In this document: positions 57,310 through 64,000 of the stretch, one piece after another | How positions within the stretch are numbered: position 1 is the first letter of the stretch | Layout of the letters: each line of letters opens with the position of its first letter | Assembly (NCBI RefSeq): GCF_900231835.1 | Contig: NZ_OCTN01000001.1 | Span: 620,001-684,000, forward strand | Origin: Pontivivens marinum | GTDB taxonomy: Bacteria; Pseudomonadota; Alphaproteobacteria; Rhodobacterales; Rhodobacteraceae | Direction: 5' to 3' | Length of the DNA: 64,000 bases | Translations under genes and position numbers: made by a program | The notes under the pieces: generated by a model | What the model was told of the DNA's origin: nothing | The model's database searches: none | The model's input: the letters and a program-made list of their open reading frames with translations, nothing else

Positions 57310-57856
57310 GACGAACCTCCGTCACCTCGGGGATGTAATGGCGCAGCAGGTTTTCGATGCCGTGCTTCAACGTCATGGTCGAGGACGGGCAGCCCGCGCA
57401 TGCGCCCTGCATGTGCAGGTAAACAACACCGCGATCAAAGCCATGGAACGTGATGTCGCCGCCATCCTGCGCAACGGCAGGACGGACGCGGGTGTCCAGC
57501 AACGTCTTGATCTGGCCAACGATTTCGCCGTCCTCACCAGTATGTTCGGCGTGACCAACGGTTCCGGCCTCACCCTCCATTACAGGGGCACCGGACTGGA
57601 AATGCTCCATCACTGCGCCCAAAATTGCAGGCTTGATATGATCCCACATAACGGTATCGGTTTTGGTCACGGTCACGAAATCAGGGCCAAAGAAGACGCC
57701 GGCCACGCCCTCCACACCGAAAATCCGCTTGGCCAAGGGGGACGCCTCGGCCGCCTCGACACTGGGGAAATCAGCGGTGCCAGCGGACATGACAGCCTGA
57801 CCGGGCAGGAATTTTAGCGTAGCGGGGTTTGGTGTTGCTTCGGTTTGGATGAACAT
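57296..57856 (-). CDS. NifU family iron-sulfur scaffold (NfuA-like)
   Basis: A 186-residue Nfu protein: an N-terminal Nfu_N domain (MFIQTEATPNPATLKFLPG), then the NifU C-terminal domain with the Fe-S cysteines CAGCPSS. It carries and delivers 4Fe-4S clusters. The ATG at 57856 has AAGGAG seven bases upstream. First gene before tsaB-rimI. An iron-box-like palindrome (57916-57928) lies 60 bases upstream. Confidence 0.92.
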   Translation of the reverse strand: MFIQTEATPNPATLKFLPGQAVMSAGTADFPSVEAAEASPLAKRIFGVEGVAGVFFGPDFVTVTKTDTVMWDHIKPAILGAVMEHFQSGAPVMEGEAGTVGHAEHTGEDGEIVGQIKTLLDTRVRPAVAQDGGDITFHGFDRGVVYLHMQGACAGCPSSTMTLKHGIENLLRHYIPEVTEVRPVGI

Positions 57857-57915
57857 GGTGCGCTCCTTGGTTGTCCCTAAAATGGCCATCCTGAGAGAAA
57901 CATTCAAGATATATC

Positions 57916-57928
57916 TGGAATGATTCCA
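57916..57928 (-). promoter_or_regulatory. Candidate iron-responsive (Irr-box-like) palindrome
   Basis: TGGAAT-G-ATTCCA, 13 bp, 60 bases upstream of the NifU gene. On the coding strand the surrounding bases read TTGGAATCATTCCAGA, close to the shape of the alphaproteobacterial iron control element (TTAGAA...TTCTAA). Only a resemblance. Confidence 0.4.
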
Positions 57929-57958
57929 AGTTAGAGCAGGATGACCGCAAAAGTATGC

Positions 57959-58417
57959 TCAGCAAACGGAGCGGATTTGATCCAACGTCATGCCCCCGGG
58001 CACGACCGTTACCGGCACAGGCATATCGCCCGCCATACGCCCAGCAAGCTGTGTGACCAGCGGACCGGGGCCATCGCCATGGGTTCCCGCAGCCAGAACC
58101 AGCACGCCAATCTCACGATCCTCATGGATTTGAGCCAGTACCTCCTTGGCCGTTTCTCCCTCACGGATCACCAGCTCGGGCTCCATGCCCTCATTCTCGC
58201 GTATCTTTTCGGCAAAAAAAGCGAACTTCTCCTCAACCTTTTCGCGCGCCTCGGCCCGCATCAAGTCACCTATCCCGACCCAGTGCTGAAATGCCTCGGG
58301 CTGAATCACGGCTAGAATTTGTACACCGCCGGTCGTGTTCTTCGCACGTAGCGCGGCAAAGCGAATGGCGTTGATGCACTCTGGGCTATCATCCAGAACC
58401 ACTAGGAACTTGCGCAT
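57959..58417 (-). CDS. Universal stress protein, UspA family
   Basis: A 152-residue Usp protein with the fold start FLVVLDDSPECINAIRFA and the ATP-binding-like loop VLAAGTHGDGPGPLVTQLAGRMAGDMPVPVTVV (GxHGxGPG variant of G-2x-G-9x-G). It likely binds nucleotides and acts in stress survival; ligand unknown. Located upstream of, and on the same strand as, the NifU gene, but 100 bases away. Confidence 0.9.
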   Translation of the reverse strand: MRKFLVVLDDSPECINAIRFAALRAKNTTGGVQILAVIQPEAFQHWVGIGDLMRAEAREKVEEKFAFFAEKIRENEGMEPELVIREGETAKEVLAQIHEDREIGVLVLAAGTHGDGPGPLVTQLAGRMAGDMPVPVTVVPGGMTLDQIRSVC

Positions 58418-58536
58418 CTTCAGGCCTCCCTATCGTTGGCGCGGCAGCCGCGCGTCTGGCAGAATGGCCCATCGCCCGACACCGCGCAACACGTTCGCGT
58501 TAATAACCAGCGCGGCATTTTGGTGCGTGCGCTACC

Positions 58537-59472
58537 CTATCCGGCCAAGCGGTCCACCATGTCCGGCCGTATCCACACCGGACGCCCCCGGGCAACCGTA
58601 GCCACCAGCGATAGGTCGCGCTGGTCCAGCACCACCAGATCGCTACGTCGCCCCACCGCAATTTGCCCCCGATCCGCCACCCCCATCACGCGCGCCGGTC
58701 CGGCGGAAACCAGATGCCATGCTTGTGGCAATGGCATGCCCTGCGCAACCAAATGGCGCACAACATCCAGCGGCGTATGATTGTCATAGCCAGATGCCAT
58801 CACAACGCACGCCGCACCGCGCCCCTGCATCACAGTTGCTGCCGACAAGACGATATCACCGTTGGCGGGCGCGTCTGTCGGAAACTCAACGATGCTGACG
58901 CCCATATCCCGCATCGCCGCATCCGCAGCACCGTGTAGCCCAAGCCGAACCGGAGGCAGTTCCGCGATCAATTGCGCCACAGAAACATTGGCCATGTACC
59001 CTTGGGAACTGTGCGCCCTTTGGTTGGGCAGTAGCATAACATAGCCCACCCTAGCCGCCCGAACGAAGCGGGCAATTGCGTTGAATTCCGCGTTCATCTG
59101 GACCTCGACCCGCAACTGCATGCGCAGGTCGATGCCACCAGTCCAAGCAGCCAATGCCGTGGCCAGTGTGCGGGCCGTATCGGGGATACACGCCCCGCCC
59201 TGCCAGCCCCATGGTTGTGCCAGATAAGCGGTGGTCGTTCCGGCGGCGGTAAGTTGCGCAGATAGAACCGGTAGCGGGCGATCCGTAGCACCTATGTGCA
59301 GGTCGATAATACCGGGCAGCAGGACGCATCCCGACAAATCGACAGGCCGCCCGCCATCACGGCAAATCAGCCCTGAGCTTAGGGAAATCGAGGTATCCTC
59401 GAACCTATCATCCAGCAAAACACGCGCGCCATTCAGGCGCAGGTCGGGGGCTAAGTGATGTGCGTTGGTCAT
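58537..59472 (-). CDS. PhnM-like amidohydrolase, short and with altered metal motif
   Basis: A 311-residue amidohydrolase-superfamily protein. LSGCVLLPGIIDLHIGATD corresponds to the start of the barrel in PhnM (ribose 1-methylphosphonate triphosphate diphosphatase), VEFPTDAPAN matches the PhnM EFPTT motif, and LSAGPARVMGVADRGQIAVGRRSDLVVLD is the typical end. It is about 70 residues shorter than PhnM and the metal-binding DLHTD is DLHIG. No other phn gene is close. It may hydrolyse a different substrate or be catalytically impaired. Start ATG at 59472 after GGGGCAGCTT; two earlier ATGs exist. Confidence 0.68.
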   Translation of the reverse strand: MTNAHHLAPDLRLNGARVLLDDRFEDTSISLSSGLICRDGGRPVDLSGCVLLPGIIDLHIGATDRPLPVLSAQLTAAGTTTAYLAQPWGWQGGACIPDTARTLATALAAWTGGIDLRMQLRVEVQMNAEFNAIARFVRAARVGYVMLLPNQRAHSSQGYMANVSVAQLIAELPPVRLGLHGAADAAMRDMGVSIVEFPTDAPANGDIVLSAATVMQGRGAACVVMASGYDNHTPLDVVRHLVAQGMPLPQAWHLVSAGPARVMGVADRGQIAVGRRSDLVVLDQRDLSLVATVARGRPVWIRPDMVDRLAG

Positions 59473-59741
59473 AAGCTGCCCCGTCAATGCGTCGAACATC
59501 CCTAAACCTGTATCAGGGTGGCGCATAAATAGGCGCCGCGCCGGTCAAGGGGAAGCATTGGTGTTAAACAGGACGAAAAACCTAGAGATTAGAAAAAATA
59601 TTATATATCAAAATCAATTTATTGACGATTAAACCTAATGTAACCGCGTCAGCAAGCGATAAAACGAGGCAACCTCCGCAACAAAGCTGCCGCGAAGGTG
59701 CCTATCGGGCGGCCATCTGGCCCATGGAACCGCCCGATTTC
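59473..59741. other. AT-rich intergenic region
   Basis: The stretch about 59560-59640 is far richer in A and T than the rest of the window (AATATTATATATC within). It should hold the promoter of the PhnM-like gene. Near the ATPase stop a hairpin CGGGCGG / CCGCCCG (59706-59736) with inner CCAT/ATGG could end the sugar-transport operon, without a T-run on the minus strand. Confidence 0.5.
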
Positions 59742-60521
59742 TTAAACCGTGCCGCCCAGCGAACCCTCAAGCGTGGCGAGCTGTTGCCCGCCCGCCATCA
59801 TGTCCTGCAACCCCTCTGGCGTGACGGTTTGCCGGTCGGCAGTACCCAGCGTTTGGCCGCGATTCAGAACGGTAAACCGATCACCCACTGCCAGCGCGTG
59901 ACGCACGTTGTGGGTGATGAAAACCACCGCGATGCCCTGCTTGCGCACCTTGTCGATCGTTGACAGCACGTTCGACGTTTGCCGCACGCCAAGCGCCGAG
60001 GTCGGCTCGTCCAGGATCAGCACCTTCGCCCCGAAATGCACGGCGCGTGCGATGGCGACGGTCTGACGCTCACCCCCTGACAACGTGCCAACGGCCTGAT
60101 CGGGACCACGCAGGTTGATCCCCATTTCACGCATTTCGCGCATCGTGATCTCGTTCGCATGGTCGTGGTCGTAAAAGGACAGGCCCAGCCGTTTGCGTGT
60201 TGGCTCGTTCCCCATAAAGAAGTTCCGCGCCACCGACATCAGCGGGATCATCGCTAGATCTTGATACACGGTGGCAATTCCGGCTGAAATCGCATCGCGT
60301 GGATCGTCGAAATGCAGGGGTTTTCCCTCGAACAGGATATCGCCCTTAGTGGGTTTGTGCACGCCCGACATCGTTTTGATGAAGGTCGATTTCCCCGCGC
60401 CGTTATCGCCCAGCAGGCAATGGCATTCGCCGGGATAGACCTCCAACGTCACTCCGGCCAGCGCGATGACCGCGCCGAAGTGCTTCTCGATATTGTTCAT
60501 GCGGATGATAGGTTCGGCCAT
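59742..60521 (-). CDS. Sugar ABC transporter ATP-binding protein (single domain, FrcA-like)
   Basis: A 259-residue nucleotide-binding protein with Walker A GDNGAGKST, signature LSGGERQ and Walker B LILDEPTSALG. CUT2-type importers usually have a double-domain ATPase (RbsA, about 500 residues); a single-domain form occurs in the FrcA fructose system of rhizobia. It is two bases after the permease gene. Substrate is probably a monosaccharide, not determined. Confidence 0.9.
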   Translation of the reverse strand: MAEPIIRMNNIEKHFGAVIALAGVTLEVYPGECHCLLGDNGAGKSTFIKTMSGVHKPTKGDILFEGKPLHFDDPRDAISAGIATVYQDLAMIPLMSVARNFFMGNEPTRKRLGLSFYDHDHANEITMREMREMGINLRGPDQAVGTLSGGERQTVAIARAVHFGAKVLILDEPTSALGVRQTSNVLSTIDKVRKQGIAVVFITHNVRHALAVGDRFTVLNRGQTLGTADRQTVTPEGLQDMMAGGQQLATLEGSLGGTV

Positions 60522-60522
60522 A

Positions 60523-61641
60523 TCAACGCTCCCCGGTGATGATGCGGCGGATATAGGTGTTGAGGATGACCGCCATCAGCAGAATCACGCCAAGGAACAC
60601 CCGAAACAGGCTGGATTCCACATTGGCAAAGAACAGACCCTGCTGCACCACGCCAAAGATCAACGCACCCAGCGCCGCCCCCAGAACGGATCCGTAACCG
60701 CCGGTCAGCAATGCGCCGCCGATAACCACCGCGATGATCGCCTCGAATTCCTTGAGCAAGCCACGGCCCGCATCCGCCGATCCGAACTCCATCACCTGAC
60801 AGGTGGCCAAAACCGTGGCGCAGAATGCGGTGAACATGAACATCAGGATTTTAACCCGATTGACCGGCACACCGACATATCGCGCCGCCTGCGCATCGCC
60901 ACCACAGGCGAAAATCCAGTTGCCGAATTTCGTTTTGGTCAGCAGCACATGACCGAAAACAATCAGCACAACCGCCCATACGACCATCATCGGAATGCCA
61001 TCAACAACGGGCTGACCCGCGCGGTTTCCACGCTCGAACACTGCGATGATGCCCTGATCGCCCAGCCACTGGAACAAGCCTGTGCCGACCTTGCCGCCGA
61101 AAACAGGGGCGAGCCAGTCGCCCTCGGCCAACTCGCGCAGGCCGCCAATATTGGTTTTCCGCTCCAGAAACTGCGGCAATGCAATGGACAGCCCGCGCAG
61201 GATAAACAGAAAGGCCAGTGTAACGATAAAGCTGGGCAGCCCCGTTCGCACCACGATAAAACCGTTTAGCGCGCCGATTGCGATACAAACCACAAAGGTC
61301 AGCAGAATGGCCAACCAGATCGGCAGCGAGAATGTCGTTGCCAGCAGCGCAATGCCCATCCCCGCAAAGCCGATCATCGACCCCACGGACAGATCGAATT
61401 CGCCTGCGATCATCAGCAAACAGGCGCCAACAGCGATGATCATGAACTGCGCGCTGACCGTGGACCAGTTCATCACGCCCTGCGCGTTGAACATGCCGCT
61501 ATCATAGGCAACCAAACCGAAAAAGGTGAAGACAGCGACCGTACCGATCATGCCGCCCAGCTCGGGCCGGATCAGGGCCTTTCGCAGTGATGAGATTTCC
61601 TTGACGCGCTCGTCAGATGCGCCCTGCACTATGCCGGACAT
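60523..61641 (-). CDS. Sugar ABC transporter permease (RbsC/FrcC-like)
   Basis: A 372-residue permease of the branched-chain/ribose (BPD_transp_2) type with about ten membrane helices; CLLMIAGEFDLSVGSMIGF and IAVVIGGALLTGGYGSVLGA are diagnostic. It forms the membrane channel for the adjacent binding protein and ATPase. Ends two bases before the ATPase start. An attenuator-like hairpin precedes it. Confidence 0.93.
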   Translation of the reverse strand: MSGIVQGASDERVKEISSLRKALIRPELGGMIGTVAVFTFFGLVAYDSGMFNAQGVMNWSTVSAQFMIIAVGACLLMIAGEFDLSVGSMIGFAGMGIALLATTFSLPIWLAILLTFVVCIAIGALNGFIVVRTGLPSFIVTLAFLFILRGLSIALPQFLERKTNIGGLRELAEGDWLAPVFGGKVGTGLFQWLGDQGIIAVFERGNRAGQPVVDGIPMMVVWAVVLIVFGHVLLTKTKFGNWIFACGGDAQAARYVGVPVNRVKILMFMFTAFCATVLATCQVMEFGSADAGRGLLKEFEAIIAVVIGGALLTGGYGSVLGAALGALIFGVVQQGLFFANVESSLFRVFLGVILLMAVILNTYIRRIITGER

Positions 61642-61665
61642 GCCCGCTCTCCTTTAGATGAAAAC

Positions 61666-61689
61666 GGTGGGGGACGAACGCCCCCCACC
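61666..61689 (-). terminator. Attenuator-like hairpin between binding-protein and permease genes
   Basis: GGTGGGGG / CCCCCACC, an 8-bp stem with an 8-base loop, followed on the minus strand by GTTTTCATC. Such hairpins let the binding protein be made in excess. Confidence 0.7.
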
Positions 61690-61697
61690 CGGAATTT

Positions 61698-62645
61698 TCA
61701 GCGGTACTCGCCCGCGAATTCCTCGACCTTGCTCAGCGCATCAACAGTCACGAAACCCGGACCGGAGTTGATGTTGTTGCCCGGCAAAACGCCAAAGCGG
61801 TCATAGTTGGTCAGAACAACAACCGGCAGATAGGCCTGTAGGAATGGCTGCTGATCGATGCCCCAGTTGATGGTGCCGTCCTTGATCGCGCTCACAATCT
61901 CTGTGCCCAGATCGAAGGTGCCGAAATAGATTTCGCCGTCCAGACCCATCTCCTTGACCGCCTGAATGGTCGGATCAGCCGAGGTTGGGCCCAGCGTCAG
62001 GATTGCGTCTGTATCGGGGTTTGCGGTCAGATAGGCGGTAACGCGGTTCTTGATCTCCGCCGGGTCCTGCCCGCTGTCGATCATGCTGTCGCCCAAATCC
62101 ACGCCCAGACCGTCGGCAAAGCCGCGGCAACGCTCACCCACTACGGTGTTGCTGATGACGTGGTTGACGCAAACGAAGCTTTCCACACCGTCACGCGCCG
62201 CGCGCATACCGGCAGCATGGCCCGCATCATATTCAGGCTGGCCAACGAACATCAGCGCACCAACATCTGCGACCTGCTCGGGCGTACCGGAATTCATGAT
62301 GATGACGTTGATACCCTGATCAACAGCCGCGCGAATCGGGCCGGACAGAACGTCGAAATCGGCCAGCGTGGTGATGATGCCGTTGGGCTGCGAGGCTGCG
62401 GCCTGATCGATGATGCGCGCCATGTCGGCCAGATCACCGGTAGGCGGGTTGCGATACTCAACCTCAACATCCATCTGCTCACCCGCCAGGGCGATGCCGT
62501 TTTTGATTGTATTCCACCAGCTATCGCTGTCAGGCGCGTGGCTGACGAGAACGTAGCGCTCACCCTCGGCCAATGCGGTGGTTGCTGTCAGGGACGCTGC
62601 CGCGAATGCGGCGGCCACGCCAATTGTTTTCACAATGGTCTTCAT
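61698..62645 (-). CDS. Sugar ABC transporter substrate-binding protein
   Basis: A 315-residue exported protein with a signal peptide (ALA-EG) and the ribose-type periplasmic-binding fold: IDQAAASQPNGIITTLAD, INVIIMNSGTPEQV, NPDTDAILTLGPTSADPTIQAV. It delivers the sugar to the permease. ATG at 62645 follows GGGAGGAAGATC. First gene of the operon, so transcribed from the region with the LacI operator. Confidence 0.93.
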   Translation of the reverse strand: MKTIVKTIGVAAAFAAASLTATTALAEGERYVLVSHAPDSDSWWNTIKNGIALAGEQMDVEVEYRNPPTGDLADMARIIDQAAASQPNGIITTLADFDVLSGPIRAAVDQGINVIIMNSGTPEQVADVGALMFVGQPEYDAGHAAGMRAARDGVESFVCVNHVISNTVVGERCRGFADGLGVDLGDSMIDSGQDPAEIKNRVTAYLTANPDTDAILTLGPTSADPTIQAVKEMGLDGEIYFGTFDLGTEIVSAIKDGTINWGIDQQPFLQAYLPVVVLTNYDRFGVLPGNNINSGPGFVTVDALSKVEEFAGEYR

Positions 62646-62730
62646 GATCTTCCTCCCAATTGGATGGCCGTACAGGCCAAAAGAGCGGTTGGTCCGCTTC
62701 TTCGCCCTCAGACAAACACAGGTGAATTCA

Positions 62731-62750
62731 TTTTGCAACCGGTTGCAAAA
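62731..62750. promoter_or_regulatory. Perfect 20-bp LacI-family operator palindrome
   Basis: TTTTGCAACCGGTTGCAAAA with the central CG step typical of LacI/GalR sites. It lies 85 bases upstream of the binding-protein gene and 68 bases upstream of the LacI-type gene, so it can control both. Confidence 0.88.
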
Positions 62751-62818
62751 AAATCGATATACCGACCTGTTCTCCGTTCAGCGCATCGCGTATCAATATA
62801 CAGAACAAGGGGATGCAG

Positions 62819-63817
62819 ATGGTCGTAACACTCAAGGACGTAGCGGAGCTTGCAGGCGTGTCGCGCTCCGCTGTGTCACGCACATTTACCGAGGGCGCAT
62901 CCGTTTCCGACAAAACACGGCGCAAGGTGAAAAAAGCGGCAGATTCGTTAGGCTACAGCCCGAATGCGTTGGCCTCGTCACTGACCACGGGGCGGACAAA
63001 GCTGATCGGACTGGTGGCGGATAACTTTCACAACCCGATTTTTCTGGAGGTCTTTGACCTGTTCACCAAGGGATTGCAGGATCGCGGCTTGCGCCCCCTG
63101 TTGGTGAACCTGTCGGATGAGCGCGACCCCGAACACTCGATCCGCATGTTGCAACAATATTCCGTGGACGGCGTGATCGTCGCGTCCTCGACCCTGCCGC
63201 CAAATTTCGCGCAGGCCTTTCGCGAGGCAAAGGTCCCCGTCGTGCATTCCTTTGGCCGTCATTCCGACAGCCCGAATGTGCATGTTGTGGGCATTGATAA
63301 CGCCGCAGGTGGGCGCATGGCCGCGCATGAGCTGATCCGCCGCGGCTATAAAAAGGTCGCGTTTCTGGGGGGGCCGGTTGATGCAACCTCGACGCAGGAT
63401 CGCCTGCATGGCTTTGCTCAGGAAATCCTGCGTCAGCCCGATATGGAACTGACATATACCTTCGCCAGCGCCTATTCCTTTGATGCAGGGCGGATCGAAA
63501 TGACCAAGAGTTTGATGACCGATCCCGCGCAGGCCTATTTTTGCGGCGATGACGTTCTGTCCATTGGTGCGCTATCTGCCGTTACCTCCGCAGGATTGCG
63601 CGTGCCGCAGGATGTCGGGATTATCGGGCTGAACGATATGGAAATGGCTCGCTGGGAAAACATCAACCTGACCACGATTCACCAGCCTGTGAAGCAGATC
63701 ATCGCGTCGTCCATTGAGCTGATCGTGGGCATGTTAACCGACCCCAACCGCGCGCCGGAGGCACGATTATGCCCCTGTCACGTAGTGGAACGGGGCACAT
63801 TGCGCCTCGCCCCGTAA
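62819..63817 (+). CDS. LacI family transcriptional regulator
   Basis: A 332-residue regulator: helix-turn-helix and hinge in residues 1-60 (TLKDVAELAGVSRSAVSRTF), then a sugar-binding core (FHNPIFLEVFDLFTKGLQDR). I prefer the ATG at 62819, six bases after AAGGGG, over the ATG six bases earlier. The divergent binding-protein operon and the operator palindrome between them make it the likely repressor of this transporter. Convergent with the Gfo/Idh/MocA gene, three bases away. Confidence 0.93.
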   Translation: MVVTLKDVAELAGVSRSAVSRTFTEGASVSDKTRRKVKKAADSLGYSPNALASSLTTGRTKLIGLVADNFHNPIFLEVFDLFTKGLQDRGLRPLLVNLSDERDPEHSIRMLQQYSVDGVIVASSTLPPNFAQAFREAKVPVVHSFGRHSDSPNVHVVGIDNAAGGRMAAHELIRRGYKKVAFLGGPVDATSTQDRLHGFAQEILRQPDMELTYTFASAYSFDAGRIEMTKSLMTDPAQAYFCGDDVLSIGALSAVTSAGLRVPQDVGIIGLNDMEMARWENINLTTIHQPVKQIIASSIELIVGMLTDPNRAPEARLCPCHVVERGTLRLAP

Positions 63818-63820
63818 CGA

Positions 63821-64000
63821 TTACCGATACATAGGCGGGCGGGCGTCAACCCATGCGCCATCCGCCTTGGCCGAGGCGACGGCCTGATGAACCGCAGCCA
63901 TCGACCGCACACCATCCTCGGCCAATGGCAGGCTGCCATGTGCCTCGCCACGGATTGCAGCGGCCAGATCGACATAGATATTGGCGACGGCCAACGGGAA
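63821..64000 (-). CDS. Gfo/Idh/MocA oxidoreductase, C-terminal part (cut by window edge)
   Basis: The last 59 codons of a gene entering from the right edge on the minus strand. The end VANIYVDLAAAIRGEAHGS and LPLAEDGVRSMAAVHQAVAS is typical of sugar/inositol dehydrogenases of this family. Likely acts on the sugar taken up by the neighbouring transporter (inference). Confidence 0.75.
   Translation of the reverse strand, partial: FPLAVANIYVDLAAAIRGEAHGSLPLAEDGVRSMAAVHQAVASAKADGAWVDARPPMYR

Noticed and set aside
58537-59472. Second dihydroorotase (pyrC paralogue)
   Set aside because: The EFPTD and C-terminal motifs match PhnM rather than dihydroorotase, and the HxH/lysine pattern of dihydroorotase is missing.

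Overview
The window looks like chromosomal DNA of an alphaproteobacterium of the Rhodobacteraceae/Roseobacter kind. GC content is high, gene density is high and most genes touch or overlap. Several arrangements are typical of that group: a ctaC-ctaB-small protein-ctaG-ctaE-SURF1 cytochrome oxidase block, a pmbA-cysQ-DUF4170-acyltransferase-waaA-lpxK block, a fused PstS-like/OmpA protein, and a 41-residue small protein that looks like one carried by this family. The assignment rests on recognised protein families and gene order, not on a database search. I see no insertion sequence, prophage, CRISPR array or rRNA operon. One tRNA gene (Leu, anticodon TAA) is present.

Layout. 1-5.4 kb: the start of pyrC, a small lipoprotein, 2,4-dienoyl-CoA reductase (fadH), tlyA, a membrane fatty acid hydroxylase-like protein and a hotdog thioesterase. 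5.5-10.5 kb: a LysR regulator and four co-directional, nearly touching genes (3-hydroxyisobutyrate-dehydrogenase-like oxidoreductase, aldehyde dehydrogenase, serine O-acetyltransferase, glyoxalase-like protein). This is the best candidate for an uncharacterised metabolic module, and it has an inverted repeat placed like a LysR operator. 10.5-13.8 kb: tRNA-Leu, CinA-N-like protein, sfsA, map, radC. 13.8-17.5 kb: a two-gene envelope unit, a membrane-anchored low-complexity protein followed by a PstS-like/OmpA fusion. 17.9-26 kb: bestrophin-like channel, secA, a parvulin isomerase, argJ-mutT, an aminotransferase and the small protein. 26-33 kb: hemH, two SAM methyltransferases, comF, grxC, nitrilase-family hydrolase, MarR, an SDR and an agmatinase-family enzyme. 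33-37.4 kb: cytochrome c oxidase subunits II and III with haem, copper and SURF1 assembly genes; subunit I is not here. 37.5-46.8 kb: tldD, a reductase, peroxiredoxin, phhB, an acetyltransferase, and a type I secretion ABC/adaptor pair coupled to RidA and a glycerophosphodiesterase. 47-54.4 kb: mlaA-mlaC, a P460-type cytochrome, and the lipid A/Kdo block ending in pmbA. 54.4-59.5 kb: acyl-CoA dehydrogenase, rimI-tsaB-NifU, universal stress protein, and a short PhnM-like amidohydrolase. 59.7-64 kb: a CUT2-type sugar ABC transporter (binding protein, permease, single-domain ATPase), a divergent LacI regulator with a perfect 20-bp operator palindrome, and the end of a Gfo/Idh/MocA dehydrogenase.

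How parts work together. Several operons use ATGA/GTGA overlaps for translational coupling. Four convergent gene pairs overlap by exactly four self-complementary bases (TTAA or CTAG), so both stop codons share the same bases. Intrinsic-terminator-like hairpins separate other units. Other points worth checking are a perfect hairpin over the ribosome binding site of argJ, tsaB with no ATG/GTG/TTG start that would keep its N-terminus but a well-placed GGAGG before a CTG, and an iron-box-like palindrome upstream of the NifU gene.
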